DNA from: JAVJRN01 sp040218415
GTDB taxonomy: Bacteria; Bacteroidota; Bacteroidia; Cytophagales; Cyclobacteriaceae
DNA length: 64,000 nt
Assembly (NCBI GenBank): GCA_040218415.1
Contig: JAVJRN010000057.1
Span: 34,992 to 98,991, forward strand
Direction of reading: 5' to 3'
The notes below the pieces were generated by a model that was given only the letters and a program-made list of their open reading frames with translations, searched no databases and was not told where the DNA came from. The position numbers were made by a program, and so were the translations under genes. Numbering within the stretch: position 1 is the stretch's first letter; the number at the start of each line of letters is the position of its first letter. This document shows, in pieces, positions 46,152 through 56,121 of this stretch.

Positions 46152-47465
46152 ATGGCAAACATAGTAGCAATAGTAGGTAGACCAAATGTTGGTAAATCAA
46201 CACTTTTCAATCGGTTAGTCGAGCAACGACAAGCTATTATGGATAATGAATCCGGTGTTACTCGCGATCGCCATTATGGTTACGGAGAGTGGAACGGACA
46301 ACATTTTACCGTGATCGATACGGGTGGTTATGTGGAGGGCTCAGACGATATTTTCGAAGGTGAAATTAGAAAACAAGTAAAAGAGGCACTTTCTGAAGCT
46401 TCTGTTATTTTGTTTATGGTCGATACGATGACTGGTCTGCATGGTTTGGATCAAGACTTTGCCAATGTAGTGCGAGAGTTAAAAAAACCCATCTTCTTAG
46501 TCGCCAACAAAGCTGAAAACAATGAAAGAAGGTTGGGTGCCAACGAATTTTATGCACTTGGACTAGATGCCAACATCTTTGCTATTTCGTCAGCCGATGG
46601 ATCTGGCACAGGTGACCTGCTCGATGAAGTGGTCAACTGCTTTGAAGAAGATGAAGATGTAGAAAAAGCGGAATCTTCTCTTCCAAAAATTGCCATTTTG
46701 GGCAGACCAAATGTGGGTAAATCAAGTTTCCTTAATGCGCTTGTAGGTAAAGAAAGAAGTATTGTGACAGATATTGCTGGCACTACAAGAGACGCGATCA
46801 ATACGCGTTACAACCTTTTCGGAAAAGATTTTATTTTAACAGATACTGCCGGTATTAGAAAAAAGGCAAAGGTAAAGGAGGACATTGAATTTTACTCTGT
46901 TCTAAGAGCCATTCAAGCACTTCAAGATTCTGATATTTGCATTATTATGGTCGATGCTGAGCGAGGTTTGGAATCACAAGATATGAGTATTTTGGCATTA
47001 TCAGAACGCTACAAAAAAGGAGCAATCTTGATGATCAATAAATGGGATCTGATCGAAAAAGATGGTAAAACTGCCGACCGATTCAAGAAAAGCTTAGAGG
47101 AAAAACTAGGGCCTCTCTCCTACATTCCAATCATATTCACGAGCGTCATTGAAAAACAGCGGATCATGAAAGCGATTGAATTGGCGCTGGAGGTGTATGA
47201 CAATAAGAAGAGAAAAATTAGTACATCTGTACTGAACGATACGATGTTACCTGAAATTGAGCATAATCCACCACCCGCTGTTCGAGGAAAATATATCAAA
47301 ATCAAATACATCACACAATTACCTATTGCCAATCCTACTTTCGCATTTTTCTGTAATTATCCGAAAGACATCAAAGAGTCTTATCATAGATTTTTATCGA
47401 ATAAGTTAAGATCACATTTCAATTTTCAAGGAATCCCAATTCGATTGGTTTTTAGGAAAAAATAA
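46152..47465 (+). CDS. der: GTPase Der (EngA)
   Basis: A 437-residue protein with two tandem GTPase domains, the hallmark of Der. G1 motifs GRPNVGKSTL near residue 8 and GRPNVGKSSF near residue 182; NKAE and NKWD serve as G4 motifs; a KH-like domain forms the C-terminal 100 residues. It is required for 50S ribosomal subunit assembly. It is transcribed on its own after era, with about 155 bases between them. Confidence 0.97.
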   Translation: MANIVAIVGRPNVGKSTLFNRLVEQRQAIMDNESGVTRDRHYGYGEWNGQHFTVIDTGGYVEGSDDIFEGEIRKQVKEALSEASVILFMVDTMTGLHGLDQDFANVVRELKKPIFLVANKAENNERRLGANEFYALGLDANIFAISSADGSGTGDLLDEVVNCFEEDEDVEKAESSLPKIAILGRPNVGKSSFLNALVGKERSIVTDIAGTTRDAINTRYNLFGKDFILTDTAGIRKKAKVKEDIEFYSVLRAIQALQDSDICIIMVDAERGLESQDMSILALSERYKKGAILMINKWDLIEKDGKTADRFKKSLEEKLGPLSYIPIIFTSVIEKQRIMKAIELALEVYDNKKRKISTSVLNDTMLPEIEHNPPPAVRGKYIKIKYITQLPIANPTFAFFCNYPKDIKESYHRFLSNKLRSHFNFQGIPIRLVFRKK

Positions 47466-47516
47466 AACAGGAAGTGCTTATTTAACGTGCTGTTTCCTGT
47501 TCTAATAGCTCAATTT

Positions 47517-47550
47517 CATCGACCATATTCTTTTCAAAATATGGTCGATG
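47517..47550. repeat. 13-bp inverted repeat after der
   Basis: CATCGACCATATT (47517-47529) and AATATGGTCGATG (47538-47550) form a perfect 13-bp stem with an 8-base loop. There is only TATGTCTTTA downstream, so it is not a textbook terminator. A weaker repeat AACAGGAA/TTCCTGTT (47466-47501) precedes it. Confidence 0.6.
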
Positions 47551-47590
47551 TATGTCTTTAGTCGTAGTTTCCAAAATTTGAGCTTATAGC

Positions 47591-47984
47591 TTAGTTTTTG
47601 ATTTTTTTGCGACTTGAATCTTCATCCACTCCACCTAATTCCAACGCTTTAACAAACTGCACGGCGTTTCCGGCAATTCCTTTAATGGAGCCATACATAT
47701 CTACGGTATTGGTAAATACCTTATCTATTTGCTTATCTCGCTCTTTCCAAATACGCTGCATCGCTCTTTTCTCACTTTCCAAGCCGTTTTTCATAGCAGT
47801 AAATCCTTCCATTATGGCTTCTATTTGCAAACGAAAGGTATTGCTCGTAAGGAAACCATGAAAGCATGTGTATTTTATCTCCTTTGTCTTCCTGAGAAAC
47901 CAAAGCGGCATTGACTTGTATCACGTTTTCGCGAAGCACAGAGCAAAGCCCCTTAAATTCTTCATAGGGTACAGATCCAAACAC
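47591..47984 (-). pseudogene. DUF2130 protein remnant, frameshifted and truncated
   Basis: Two overlapping frames on the minus strand read as one protein family. The first (to 47984) reads GSVPYEEFKGLCSVLRENVIQ and on to GDKIHML; the second picks up at GFLTSNTFRLQIEAIMEG and runs through EKRAMQRIWKERDKQIDKVF. Joined, they match the conserved C-terminal region of DUF2130 (RmuC-related) proteins. The frame changes between about 47851 and 47876. The N-terminal few hundred residues are missing: upstream only about 70 further codons are open and do not match. The gene is therefore a relic. It lies between der and the BNR-propeller gene. Confidence 0.8.
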
Positions 47985-48147
47985 CGTCCATAATTCCCAT
48001 AAGATCCAATCCTGAAGGCCTAAAATTTCTACCCTTTTTGTCGATTATGGAAAAACTAAAAAAAATCTCCTCGTAGTTGTTAATTAAATCGGATATTTTT
48101 ACCCGATCCGTATTTCCTCGGATGTCAGAAATCAACAACTCAAAACT

Positions 48148-51100
48148 ATGATAAACAGATCCTTTCCGTCATTATTAGTTATCCTTTTCATCTTTATAGC
48201 TCAGTTTGGGGTTTCCCAAAAAAAGAAATCTAAACCACCTGTCGCTTCACTTGATACAGAGCTTTTTTCCAGTCTGAAATTTCGAAATATAGGCCCTGCG
48301 TTCATGTCAGGAAGAATAGCGGATTTGGCGATTGATCCTACGAACGAAAACGTTTGGTATGTTGCTGTAGGGTCAGGTGGCGTTTGGAAAACAACGAATT
48401 CCGGAACCACTTTCAAACCCATTTTTGATGACCAGCCAGTTTATTCCATTGGTTGTGTCACTATTGATCCAAATAATAATTATGTGATTTGGGTAGGAAC
48501 TGGTGAAAATGTGGGCGGACGCCATGCTGGCTTTGGTGATGGTATTTACAAAAGTACAGACGGTGGTGAGTCATGGACCAATATGGGTTTAATGAATTCA
48601 GAGCACATTTCTAAGATCATTGTACATCCAAAAAACTCTGATATCATTATGGTAGCCGCTCAGGGGCCACTTTGGAGTAGCGGTGGCGATAGAGGTTTTT
48701 TCAAGTCGATCGATGGAGGTAAAAGCTGGAAAAAAACGTTGGGCGATGATGCTTTTACCGGCGTTACTGATATGGTTTACGACCCAAGAAATCCTGATAG
48801 AATATACGCAGTGACTTGGGAGCATCACCGAACCATCGCATCATGGATGGGTGGTGGAGAGAATTCTCGCCTTTATGTAAGTGATAATGCAGGAGATAGT
48901 TGGACACAACTAAAAACTGGCCTTCCAGAAGGCAAATGGGGAAAAACTGGCCTGGCTATTTCACCCATCAATCCTGATGTGGTTTATGCTGCTATTGAAC
49001 TGAATAGAACTAAAGGTGGCCTTTGGCGATCTACCAATCGTGGTGGAAGTTGGACGAAAATGTCCGATGCTGTGGCTGGTGCTACAGGCCCTCATTACTA
49101 TCAGGAAATTTATGCTTCTCCACATCAGTTCGATCGATTGTACATGATGAATAACACGCTGATGAAATCTGAAGATGGAGGTAAAACCTTCGAAAATATG
49201 GATGAGACAACAAAACACGGTGATAACCATGCGGTAGCATTCAAGAATTCTGATCCGAATTTCTTACTTGTAGGTACAGATGGTGGTGTTTATTCCAGCT
49301 ATGACTTGGGAAATAGTTGGCGATTCATGGAAAATCTTCCGTTGACACAGTTTTATAAATTGGCATTAGATGACGCAGAACCATTTTACAATATTTATGG
49401 AGGCACACAAGACAATAGCACACCCGGTGGCCCTTCTCGCACGGATAATCACCATGGAATTCGAAACTCAGACTGGGAAATAGTACTCAACTGGGATGGA
49501 CATCAGCCGGCCACAGAGCCCGGAAACCCTGACATTATGTATGGTCAGCGCCAAGAAGGAACACTTTCTAGAATAGATCTATCCACAGGTGAAGTGACTG
49601 ATGTAATGCCACAACCAGGTGAAAACGAAAATTATGAAAGATACAATTGGGATGCGCCCATTCTTGTGTCTCCACACGATCCTAAAACACTCTACCATGG
49701 TTCACAGAGACTTTGGAAATCTACCAATCGTGGCGATAGTTGGACTCCCCTATCTGGTGACTTAACAAAAAATCAAGAGCGAGTCACCTTACCAATTATG
49801 GGTAAAGTGCAAAGTTGGGACTCTCCTTGGGATGTGGGTGCTATGTCTAATTTTAATACCATCACTTCTATCGCGGTATCGCCAAAAAATGAACAAGTCA
49901 TTTTTGTAGGTACTGATGACGGTCTCATTCAAATCACTGAAAATGAAGGAAAAAGCTGGAGAAAAGTAGCCGTAAGCGCCTTGGGCGTGCCTGCGCGCAG
50001 TTATATCAACAATATCAAAGCAGACCTCTTTGATGAGAATACTTTATATGTGGCTTTAGACAATCATAAAGAGGGTGACTACCGACCTTATCTTGTGAAA
50101 AGCACCGATAAGGGCGCAACTTGGACAAGAATAGAAAATGGTTTAGGAGAGAAAAATTTAATCTGGCGAATAGTACAAGATCATGTGAAAAAGGATTTGT
50201 TTTTTGCTGCAACCGAGTTTGGTGTATATGTGACATTGGATGGAGCAGATAGCTGGACGGAATTGACTGGAGGTATTCCAACGATCTCATTCAGAGACAT
50301 TGATATTCAGCGCAGAGAAAACGATTTGGTCGCTGCATCTTTTGGAAGAGGTTTTTATGTGTTAGATGATTATTCCGCTTTACGAAAGGTTTCGAAAGCA
50401 CAATTGACTGAAGAAGCAAGTCTCTTTGAACCACGAAAGGCATGGTGGTACATCGAGCGATCAACCATTGATTTTGATGACGACAGAGGTTCACAAGGAT
50501 CACAACTGTATTTGGCACCAAATCCTGATTTTGGCGCTGTATTTACCTATTATCTAAAAGATGAAATTAAAAGTCTGGAACAAGAAAGGCAAGAAAAAGA
50601 AAAGGGTGTAACAGGCAATATTCCTTTTGCCGGGTGGGAAGCGCTGAATAATGAAACCCGAGAAATCAAACCGTTTGTCTTTTTAGAAATTCGCAATGCA
50701 AACGGCGATATCATCAATCGAATCAAAGCGGAAAACAAAAATGGGTTTAACAGGGTAACATGGGATTTGCGAGTAGGTGGCTCAGCTGCACTTGAGCTGG
50801 ATGGAAATGATGAAACATTAACAGGTTTACTCGCTGCTCCGGGTAATTATACGGCCACCTTGAATAAATATGAAGACGGCAGTACTACCGAGCTTGCTGG
50901 GCCAGTCGATGTAAAAGTAGAACGACTTAACTCTGGCGTACTAGAGGGCAGCTCCATTACTGAGGTAACTGCTTTCTGGAGAAAATATGAAGACATGAGT
51001 CGTGATGTCGAAGCGCTAAATATCCAATTAACCAACACAGGAAAAATGATAGGAAAACTGATGAAAGCAGGCTTGAAAGCCAATGTATCCTCAGAGACAC

Positions 51101-51405
51101 TGGCGCAAATATCCAAGTTGAATGACAGTTATAATAAGTTGGATACTGAATTCAATGGTAATGCAGCAAAGAACCAGATTGGTGAAAAGAATAAACCAAC
51201 GATTAATGACAGACTCTTTGCAGTCAATCGAGGAATTTCGCTATCTACCTACGGCCCAACCGAAACACATAAGCAAACTGTAAGGATCATTGAAAAACAG
51301 ATGACTTCTATCCAAGAGCGTTTGGCAAACATTAAACAAGATGCTAAAACAGTTGGTGAAATCATTGTGAAAGCTGGTGGATCATGGGTAGAAGGAATGG
51401 ATTGA
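48148..51405 (+). CDS. Secreted VPS10/BNR-type beta-propeller protein
   Basis: A 1085-residue exported protein (signal peptide ending near FGVSQ, residue 23). It contains many sialidase-type Asp-box/BNR blades: STDGGESWTN, SIDGGKSWKK, SDNAGDSWTQ, STNRGGSWTK, SEDGGKTFEN, STNRGDSWTP, STDKGATWTR. This corresponds to two propellers of the sortilin/VPS10 type over roughly residues 40-760. The C-terminal 300 residues hold an Ig-like domain (FLEIRNANGDIINRIKAENKNG...) and a helical end. Such proteins are common in Bacteroidota but without known substrate; sialidase activity is not implied because the catalytic residues are absent. The next gene starts at its stop codon. Confidence 0.85.
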   Translation: MINRSFPSLLVILFIFIAQFGVSQKKKSKPPVASLDTELFSSLKFRNIGPAFMSGRIADLAIDPTNENVWYVAVGSGGVWKTTNSGTTFKPIFDDQPVYSIGCVTIDPNNNYVIWVGTGENVGGRHAGFGDGIYKSTDGGESWTNMGLMNSEHISKIIVHPKNSDIIMVAAQGPLWSSGGDRGFFKSIDGGKSWKKTLGDDAFTGVTDMVYDPRNPDRIYAVTWEHHRTIASWMGGGENSRLYVSDNAGDSWTQLKTGLPEGKWGKTGLAISPINPDVVYAAIELNRTKGGLWRSTNRGGSWTKMSDAVAGATGPHYYQEIYASPHQFDRLYMMNNTLMKSEDGGKTFENMDETTKHGDNHAVAFKNSDPNFLLVGTDGGVYSSYDLGNSWRFMENLPLTQFYKLALDDAEPFYNIYGGTQDNSTPGGPSRTDNHHGIRNSDWEIVLNWDGHQPATEPGNPDIMYGQRQEGTLSRIDLSTGEVTDVMPQPGENENYERYNWDAPILVSPHDPKTLYHGSQRLWKSTNRGDSWTPLSGDLTKNQERVTLPIMGKVQSWDSPWDVGAMSNFNTITSIAVSPKNEQVIFVGTDDGLIQITENEGKSWRKVAVSALGVPARSYINNIKADLFDENTLYVALDNHKEGDYRPYLVKSTDKGATWTRIENGLGEKNLIWRIVQDHVKKDLFFAATEFGVYVTLDGADSWTELTGGIPTISFRDIDIQRRENDLVAASFGRGFYVLDDYSALRKVSKAQLTEEASLFEPRKAWWYIERSTIDFDDDRGSQGSQLYLAPNPDFGAVFTYYLKDEIKSLEQERQEKEKGVTGNIPFAGWEALNNETREIKPFVFLEIRNANGDIINRIKAENKNGFNRVTWDLRVGGSAALELDGNDETLTGLLAAPGNYTATLNKYEDGSTTELAGPVDVKVERLNSGVLEGSSITEVTAFWRKYEDMSRDVEALNIQLTNTGKMIGKLMKAGLKANVSSETLAQISKLNDSYNKLDTEFNGNAAKNQIGEKNKPTINDRLFAVNRGISLSTYGPTETHKQTVRIIEKQMTSIQERLANIKQDAKTVGEIIVKAGGSWVEGMD

Positions 51406-51419
51406 TGATTGGCTTAGAG

Positions 51420-52409
51420 ATGAAGAATCTATTATTTCATTTTTCTATCGCATTGGCAGTGGTAGGATGCGTGGCTCCTGAAGTCCAGCAAACAAAATTT
51501 ATTCATGAGGTATCAAGTCAAGTCAAGCCTTGGACGAGTGAAACCTTTGAGTCAACAGAGGAAGATTTCACCTTTGCGATCATTTCTGATCTCACTGGCG
51601 GTGAACGAGCGGGTGTTTACAGCACCGCAGTAGAGCAACTCAATCGCCTCGACCCTACTTTCGTTATGAGTGTGGGCGATTTGATCGAAGGTGCTACAGA
51701 GGATTTGGATCAGCTCAAAGCTGAATGGGATTCATTTGACGACAGAACCTTTCAACTCAACATGCCCTTTTTCCATCTTGGGGGTAACCATGATTTGACC
51801 AACCCAGTGATGCTAGAATATTGGAAAGAGCGATTTGGCCCGTTGTATTATCACTTTGTGTTTGATAATGTGCTCTTTCTTATGATCGACTCAGAAGATT
51901 ACGGGGAAGAGCGAATGCTTGAAGTGAATGCCGCACGTAATATTGCTATGAAAATCATTAGTGGAGAGCTGGAAGGCACTTTTGATGAGTCCGCCTATGC
52001 CGCTATGGAGGAAAGTAAAGTGGGTGGTATAAGTATAGAACAACAAGCTTACTTCCAGGCCGTGCTGAGCAAATACCCGAATGTGAGATGGACGTTTCTT
52101 TTCATGCATAAGCCTGTCTGGAAACGTAATGATGAGCTGGGATTAGGAAGTATAGAAGAAGTTCTGAAAGGCAGACCTTACACTGTTTACAATGGACATG
52201 AGCATTCGTTTTCCCATAGAAGGAGAAATGGCAGTGATTATACCATATTAGGCACTACTGGTGGCTATCAAAATCCAATAGATTCAATGGCATTCGATCA
52301 TGTAACACTGGTTAGAATGGACTCCACTCTTGTAGTTACCCATTTAAAAATGAAAGGTATTCTCAATGAGAAAGGCGCATTACCGGAGGGTAGTGAGTTG
52401 GTAAGGTAA
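51420..52409 (+). CDS. Metallophosphoesterase lipoprotein
   Basis: About 330 residues; the start at 51420 gives MKNLLFHFSIALAVVGC, a good lipoprotein signal. An ATG at 51405 (overlapping the previous stop by one base) would add five residues. Calcineurin-type motifs: ISDLTGG in place of the usual DxH, VGDLIEG (GD), GGNHDL (GNHD), FMHKP and YNGHEHSF (GHxH). The DxH His is missing, so one metal site may be altered. It probably hydrolyses phosphoesters in the envelope. Translation may be coupled to the propeller protein upstream. Confidence 0.85.
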   Translation: MKNLLFHFSIALAVVGCVAPEVQQTKFIHEVSSQVKPWTSETFESTEEDFTFAIISDLTGGERAGVYSTAVEQLNRLDPTFVMSVGDLIEGATEDLDQLKAEWDSFDDRTFQLNMPFFHLGGNHDLTNPVMLEYWKERFGPLYYHFVFDNVLFLMIDSEDYGEERMLEVNAARNIAMKIISGELEGTFDESAYAAMEESKVGGISIEQQAYFQAVLSKYPNVRWTFLFMHKPVWKRNDELGLGSIEEVLKGRPYTVYNGHEHSFSHRRRNGSDYTILGTTGGYQNPIDSMAFDHVTLVRMDSTLVVTHLKMKGILNEKGALPEGSELVR

Positions 52410-52606
52410 TGGTCTGTCTAGTCGCCAACATTACTTATTGCATGGCTGACTTATTTTAGCTTGTATAGTGTTGTCCCATTTGATGGTTTTCGTTATTGTA
52501 CCTTTTTGAAGAGTATTTGCTGTTTGGAATATATTGATCTTCTTTAGCGGCTTTAAATGGCAAGTATAAATTTAACCTAATCAGAAATTACACTATTATT
52601 GTAGTA

Positions 52607-53338
52607 ATGCATCATGGCCTTTTATTATCGATGCTACTTCTCATCGTAGCTCAACTTGATCTTCATGCCCAGTACAAAGTAGACAAATTTAGTTTGGACG
52701 GAAATCTATATTCTTGGTACGATCAGGAAATAGGCAAAAACAATTCAGGTATTTTAGTCGGTCAGTACCAAGAAATTCAACGACTGACACGGAAAACTCA
52801 TCAATTCTTTGGATCCAAAGAATGGGCCAATGTCACCTTAAAATTCAGAGGACAGCAATATGATAGCATATTTGCCTTATATGATATTTCTAAGGATGTT
52901 TTCGTCATTAAACACCCGGTGGATTTCCGGCTTCATAATCAACCCATTTTACTTCCTCAAGATCAAATAGAATGGTTCCTGATGAATAATCATGCCTTTC
53001 GATACTATCCAGAAGGTATCAAGCTAATTCCACCAGGATTCTTTGATGAATTATTCATAAGTAATGAAATAGCATTGGTGGCCAAGCGTAAGAAAAACGT
53101 AGAGACCAATCAAACGCTAGAGTATGAACCCTCTGACCAGTATTTTTTAAACTTTGATGGAGAATATCACAAAGTATGGGGGCGTTGGTCTGTTCTGAAT
53201 GTGCTAAAACCTTACAAATCGAAACTTAAGTCATATATCACAGCGAATCAATTGCGCATAAAAGCCAAGGCGGAAAATGATGGAGACCTGATTGAACTGC
53301 TCGACTATGCTCAACAACTAATCACCCCCACTGAATGA
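52607..53338 (+). CDS. Small secreted protein of unknown family, upstream of a TonB-dependent receptor
   Basis: A 243-residue exported protein (signal peptide LLSMLLLIVAQLDLHAQ, cleaved near residue 21). The mature part is mixed alpha/beta with a Tyr/Trp/Phe-rich pattern and no recognised motif. It overlaps the receptor gene by four bases (ATGA), so it belongs to a four-gene unit with the receptor, a DUF4249 protein and a macroglobulin-like protein. I do not recognise the family; a role as periplasmic partner of the receptor is only inferred from the coupling. Confidence 0.7.
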   Translation: MHHGLLLSMLLLIVAQLDLHAQYKVDKFSLDGNLYSWYDQEIGKNNSGILVGQYQEIQRLTRKTHQFFGSKEWANVTLKFRGQQYDSIFALYDISKDVFVIKHPVDFRLHNQPILLPQDQIEWFLMNNHAFRYYPEGIKLIPPGFFDELFISNEIALVAKRKKNVETNQTLEYEPSDQYFLNFDGEYHKVWGRWSVLNVLKPYKSKLKSYITANQLRIKAKAENDGDLIELLDYAQQLITPTE

Positions 53339-56121
53339 ATAAGCTGTATTCCATCCTTTTCATTTTAGTATTGGTTTGTCCACTAGGCCTTTTGGCACAA
53401 AGCAGTGAACCAACAATAACAGGCATTTATAATAATACTCCGGCAACTGATGTTTTTGCCTCATGGGAAGAACAAACGAGTCTTCAATTCTTTTATCAAC
53501 GAGAATGGGTAGATTCATTGAAGGTTTCTGGAACATTTGAACAAACTCTAATTAGCGAAGCGCTAAAATCCATTTTTTCTAATTCCACGCTAAACTTTCT
53601 TATTTACGAGAATCGTGTGATTCTGACCAATAATGCTGTAATTGTTACCGAAACGGCACTAATTACTTCCGGCACTAAGCAACCTGAAGAAGTCGAAACC
53701 ATTAGAAAAGGTCTGGTTTTCGGCCGTGAATATCTGAATCAAACGCAAGATCAGAGTGATTTAGAAAACTTTGTATTTGAGATTGGCAACAGAACGCAGC
53801 TCAACAGTGGAACGGCAACAGCAACGATTGCTGGATACGTAAAAACTCAGGAATCTGACGAACCTGTAGCAGGTGCTCTGGTCTATATTCAGAATCCACT
53901 CAAAGCAACTACTTCTGATGAATCTGGCTTTTATACAATCAACTTACCAAAAGGCAAGCATCAATTAATGATTCAATATGTTGGTATGAAAACCACTCAG
54001 CGAAATGTCGTGCTTTTTTCAAATGGAAAGCTTAACGTAAAAATGGATGTTGATGTGATCGCCTTACAAGAAATAACTATAGAATCCGACAGAGATGAAA
54101 ACGTGAAGGACGTTCAAATGGGCGTAAACAAAATCAAGATAGAAGAAATTAAAACGGTTCCAATTGTATTAGGTGAAAGCGATATCCTTAAAATAGCGAC
54201 TACAAAAGCGGGTGTACAAACCGTAGGTGAAGGTGCTGCTGGCTTTAATGTGCGTGGAGGCAAAGCAGATCAAAACCTTGTACTTTTCAATGATGCCCCC
54301 GTTTATAATCCATCTCACTTTTTTGGATTTTTCTCTGTCTTCAATGCGGATGCTGTTTCGAGCATGGACTTGTATAAAAGTGGCATTCCTGCCAAATATG
54401 GCGGCAGATTATCCTCAATATTCAGTATTAACTCGAAGGAAGCCAATAAAAAAGAATTTCATGGACAAGGAGGTATTAGTCCTATCACTTCTAGGTTGAC
54501 ATTGGAAATCCCATTAATTGAAGACAAAACAAGCCTTTTGATTGGTGGGCGAACCACCTACTCCAATTGGGTGCTCTCCAGAGCCAAAAGTGCTTCTTTT
54601 CGAGAGAATAAAGTGTCGTTTTTTGATGTCATTACCCGTGTGGATCATGAAATAAATGATAACAACTCGCTTACCTTTTCCTCCTACATTAGCAATGACA
54701 AATTCCGACTCAACTCGGATACACTTTTTTCATTTTCAGATTTTGGATTTCATAATATAAACGGAGCTATGGCATGGAACCATCGCTTTGGCAATAATAT
54801 GGATGGCAAATTCTCAGCGACCTACGCACGATATGGCTATGAGCTAACTTACGACGAATCACTGCCCAATGCCTTCACTCAGGATTTTGACACCAATGAA
54901 ACCTCTATAAAAGGCGATTTGGAATATTATATTGGTGAAACCCATAAATTCAGTTTTGGCGCCAGTATGAAACACTATCAGATAAACCCCGGCTCCAAAA
55001 AACCATTGGGCGGTGAATCTATAATACTGCCTGAAATAGTGCCGGAAGACCAAGGGCTCGAAAGCGCCATTTATTTTTCGGACAAGTATGAGTACAATGA
55101 GCAGCTCTCACTGTATGGAGGCATCAGGTATGTGATGTTTAATGCACTAGGCCCTGCTACTGTGTACAATTATGAACCAGTTTTACCTAAAAATGGAGAT
55201 ACACGAACCGATTCTTCTACATATAGCGCAGGCAATATCATTAAAACCTATCATGGCCCAGAATGGCGATTTTCTGCTCGATATGCCTTGGACAATGCCA
55301 GCTCATTGAAATTAGGCCTTAGCCGAACCAGGCAATACATTCACACTTTGAGCAATTCTGCTTCTCTGTCACCTACGGATACTTGGAGGCTTTCCGGCCC
55401 GAATCTGAAACCACAAGTAGCTGATCAAGTTTCTCTAGGATATTACCGAAATTTCTCGCGTGGCACCATTGAGGTTTCCGTAGAGGGTTATTATAAAAAA
55501 CTTCAAAACCTCGTCGATTTCAAGACGGGATCTACCTTCCTGCTTAACCAAAACGTGGAACAAGTAATCTTGCAAGGTCCGGGAAAATCTTATGGCCTTG
55601 AATTTTCCGTCAATAAATCTGGAAGACTCAATGGGTGGATCAACTATGCTTATGCAAGAACTTACATTAAACTGGATGGTGATTTTGCCGAAGAACGAGT
55701 GAACGAAGGACAATTTTTTCCTACCGCCTATGACAAGCCGCACACCGTCAATCTAGTTGCCAATTACAAGCTCACCCGCCGATTAAGTTTCTCCGTGAAC
55801 GCCACTTACAGTACAGGAAGGCCGGTGACCGTTCCTGTAGCGGCATTTAATTTCAAGGGAGCCCAAAACATTCATTTCTCTGACAGAAATGCTTTCCGAA
55901 TTCCTGATTATTTCAGGGTAGATCTGGGTATTAATCTGGAAGGAAACCACAAAATTCAAAAGTTAGCCCATTCGTTTTGGTCATTGTCGATATATAACCT
56001 TACCGGACGAGACAATCCATTCTCCGTTTTCTTCGATGTGAAAAATGGAGAAGTCGTCGGCTCACAATTAATTGTTTTTGGAAATCCAATCCCTACGCTC
56101 TCATACAATTTCAAATTCTGA
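53335..56121 (+). CDS. TonB-dependent receptor with N-terminal STN domain
   Basis: A 928-residue outer-membrane transporter. After the signal peptide (LLAQ, about residue 22) comes an STN (secretin/TonB short) domain (about 25-105, SLQFFYQREWVDSLKVSG...). A carboxypeptidase-regulatory-like domain follows at about 160-245, then plug (about 265-375, GFNVRGGKADQNLVLFNDAPVYNP) and barrel. It ends FGNPIPTLSYNFKF, with terminal Phe. STN domains normally contact an anti-sigma factor, but no FecR or ECF sigma gene is adjacent. It overlaps the following DUF4249 gene by one base. The cargo is unknown. Confidence 0.93.
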   Translation: MNKLYSILFILVLVCPLGLLAQSSEPTITGIYNNTPATDVFASWEEQTSLQFFYQREWVDSLKVSGTFEQTLISEALKSIFSNSTLNFLIYENRVILTNNAVIVTETALITSGTKQPEEVETIRKGLVFGREYLNQTQDQSDLENFVFEIGNRTQLNSGTATATIAGYVKTQESDEPVAGALVYIQNPLKATTSDESGFYTINLPKGKHQLMIQYVGMKTTQRNVVLFSNGKLNVKMDVDVIALQEITIESDRDENVKDVQMGVNKIKIEEIKTVPIVLGESDILKIATTKAGVQTVGEGAAGFNVRGGKADQNLVLFNDAPVYNPSHFFGFFSVFNADAVSSMDLYKSGIPAKYGGRLSSIFSINSKEANKKEFHGQGGISPITSRLTLEIPLIEDKTSLLIGGRTTYSNWVLSRAKSASFRENKVSFFDVITRVDHEINDNNSLTFSSYISNDKFRLNSDTLFSFSDFGFHNINGAMAWNHRFGNNMDGKFSATYARYGYELTYDESLPNAFTQDFDTNETSIKGDLEYYIGETHKFSFGASMKHYQINPGSKKPLGGESIILPEIVPEDQGLESAIYFSDKYEYNEQLSLYGGIRYVMFNALGPATVYNYEPVLPKNGDTRTDSSTYSAGNIIKTYHGPEWRFSARYALDNASSLKLGLSRTRQYIHTLSNSASLSPTDTWRLSGPNLKPQVADQVSLGYYRNFSRGTIEVSVEGYYKKLQNLVDFKTGSTFLLNQNVEQVILQGPGKSYGLEFSVNKSGRLNGWINYAYARTYIKLDGDFAEERVNEGQFFPTAYDKPHTVNLVANYKLTRRLSFSVNATYSTGRPVTVPVAAFNFKGAQNIHFSDRNAFRIPDYFRVDLGINLEGNHKIQKLAHSFWSLSIYNLTGRDNPFSVFFDVKNGEVVGSQLIVFGNPIPTLSYNFKF

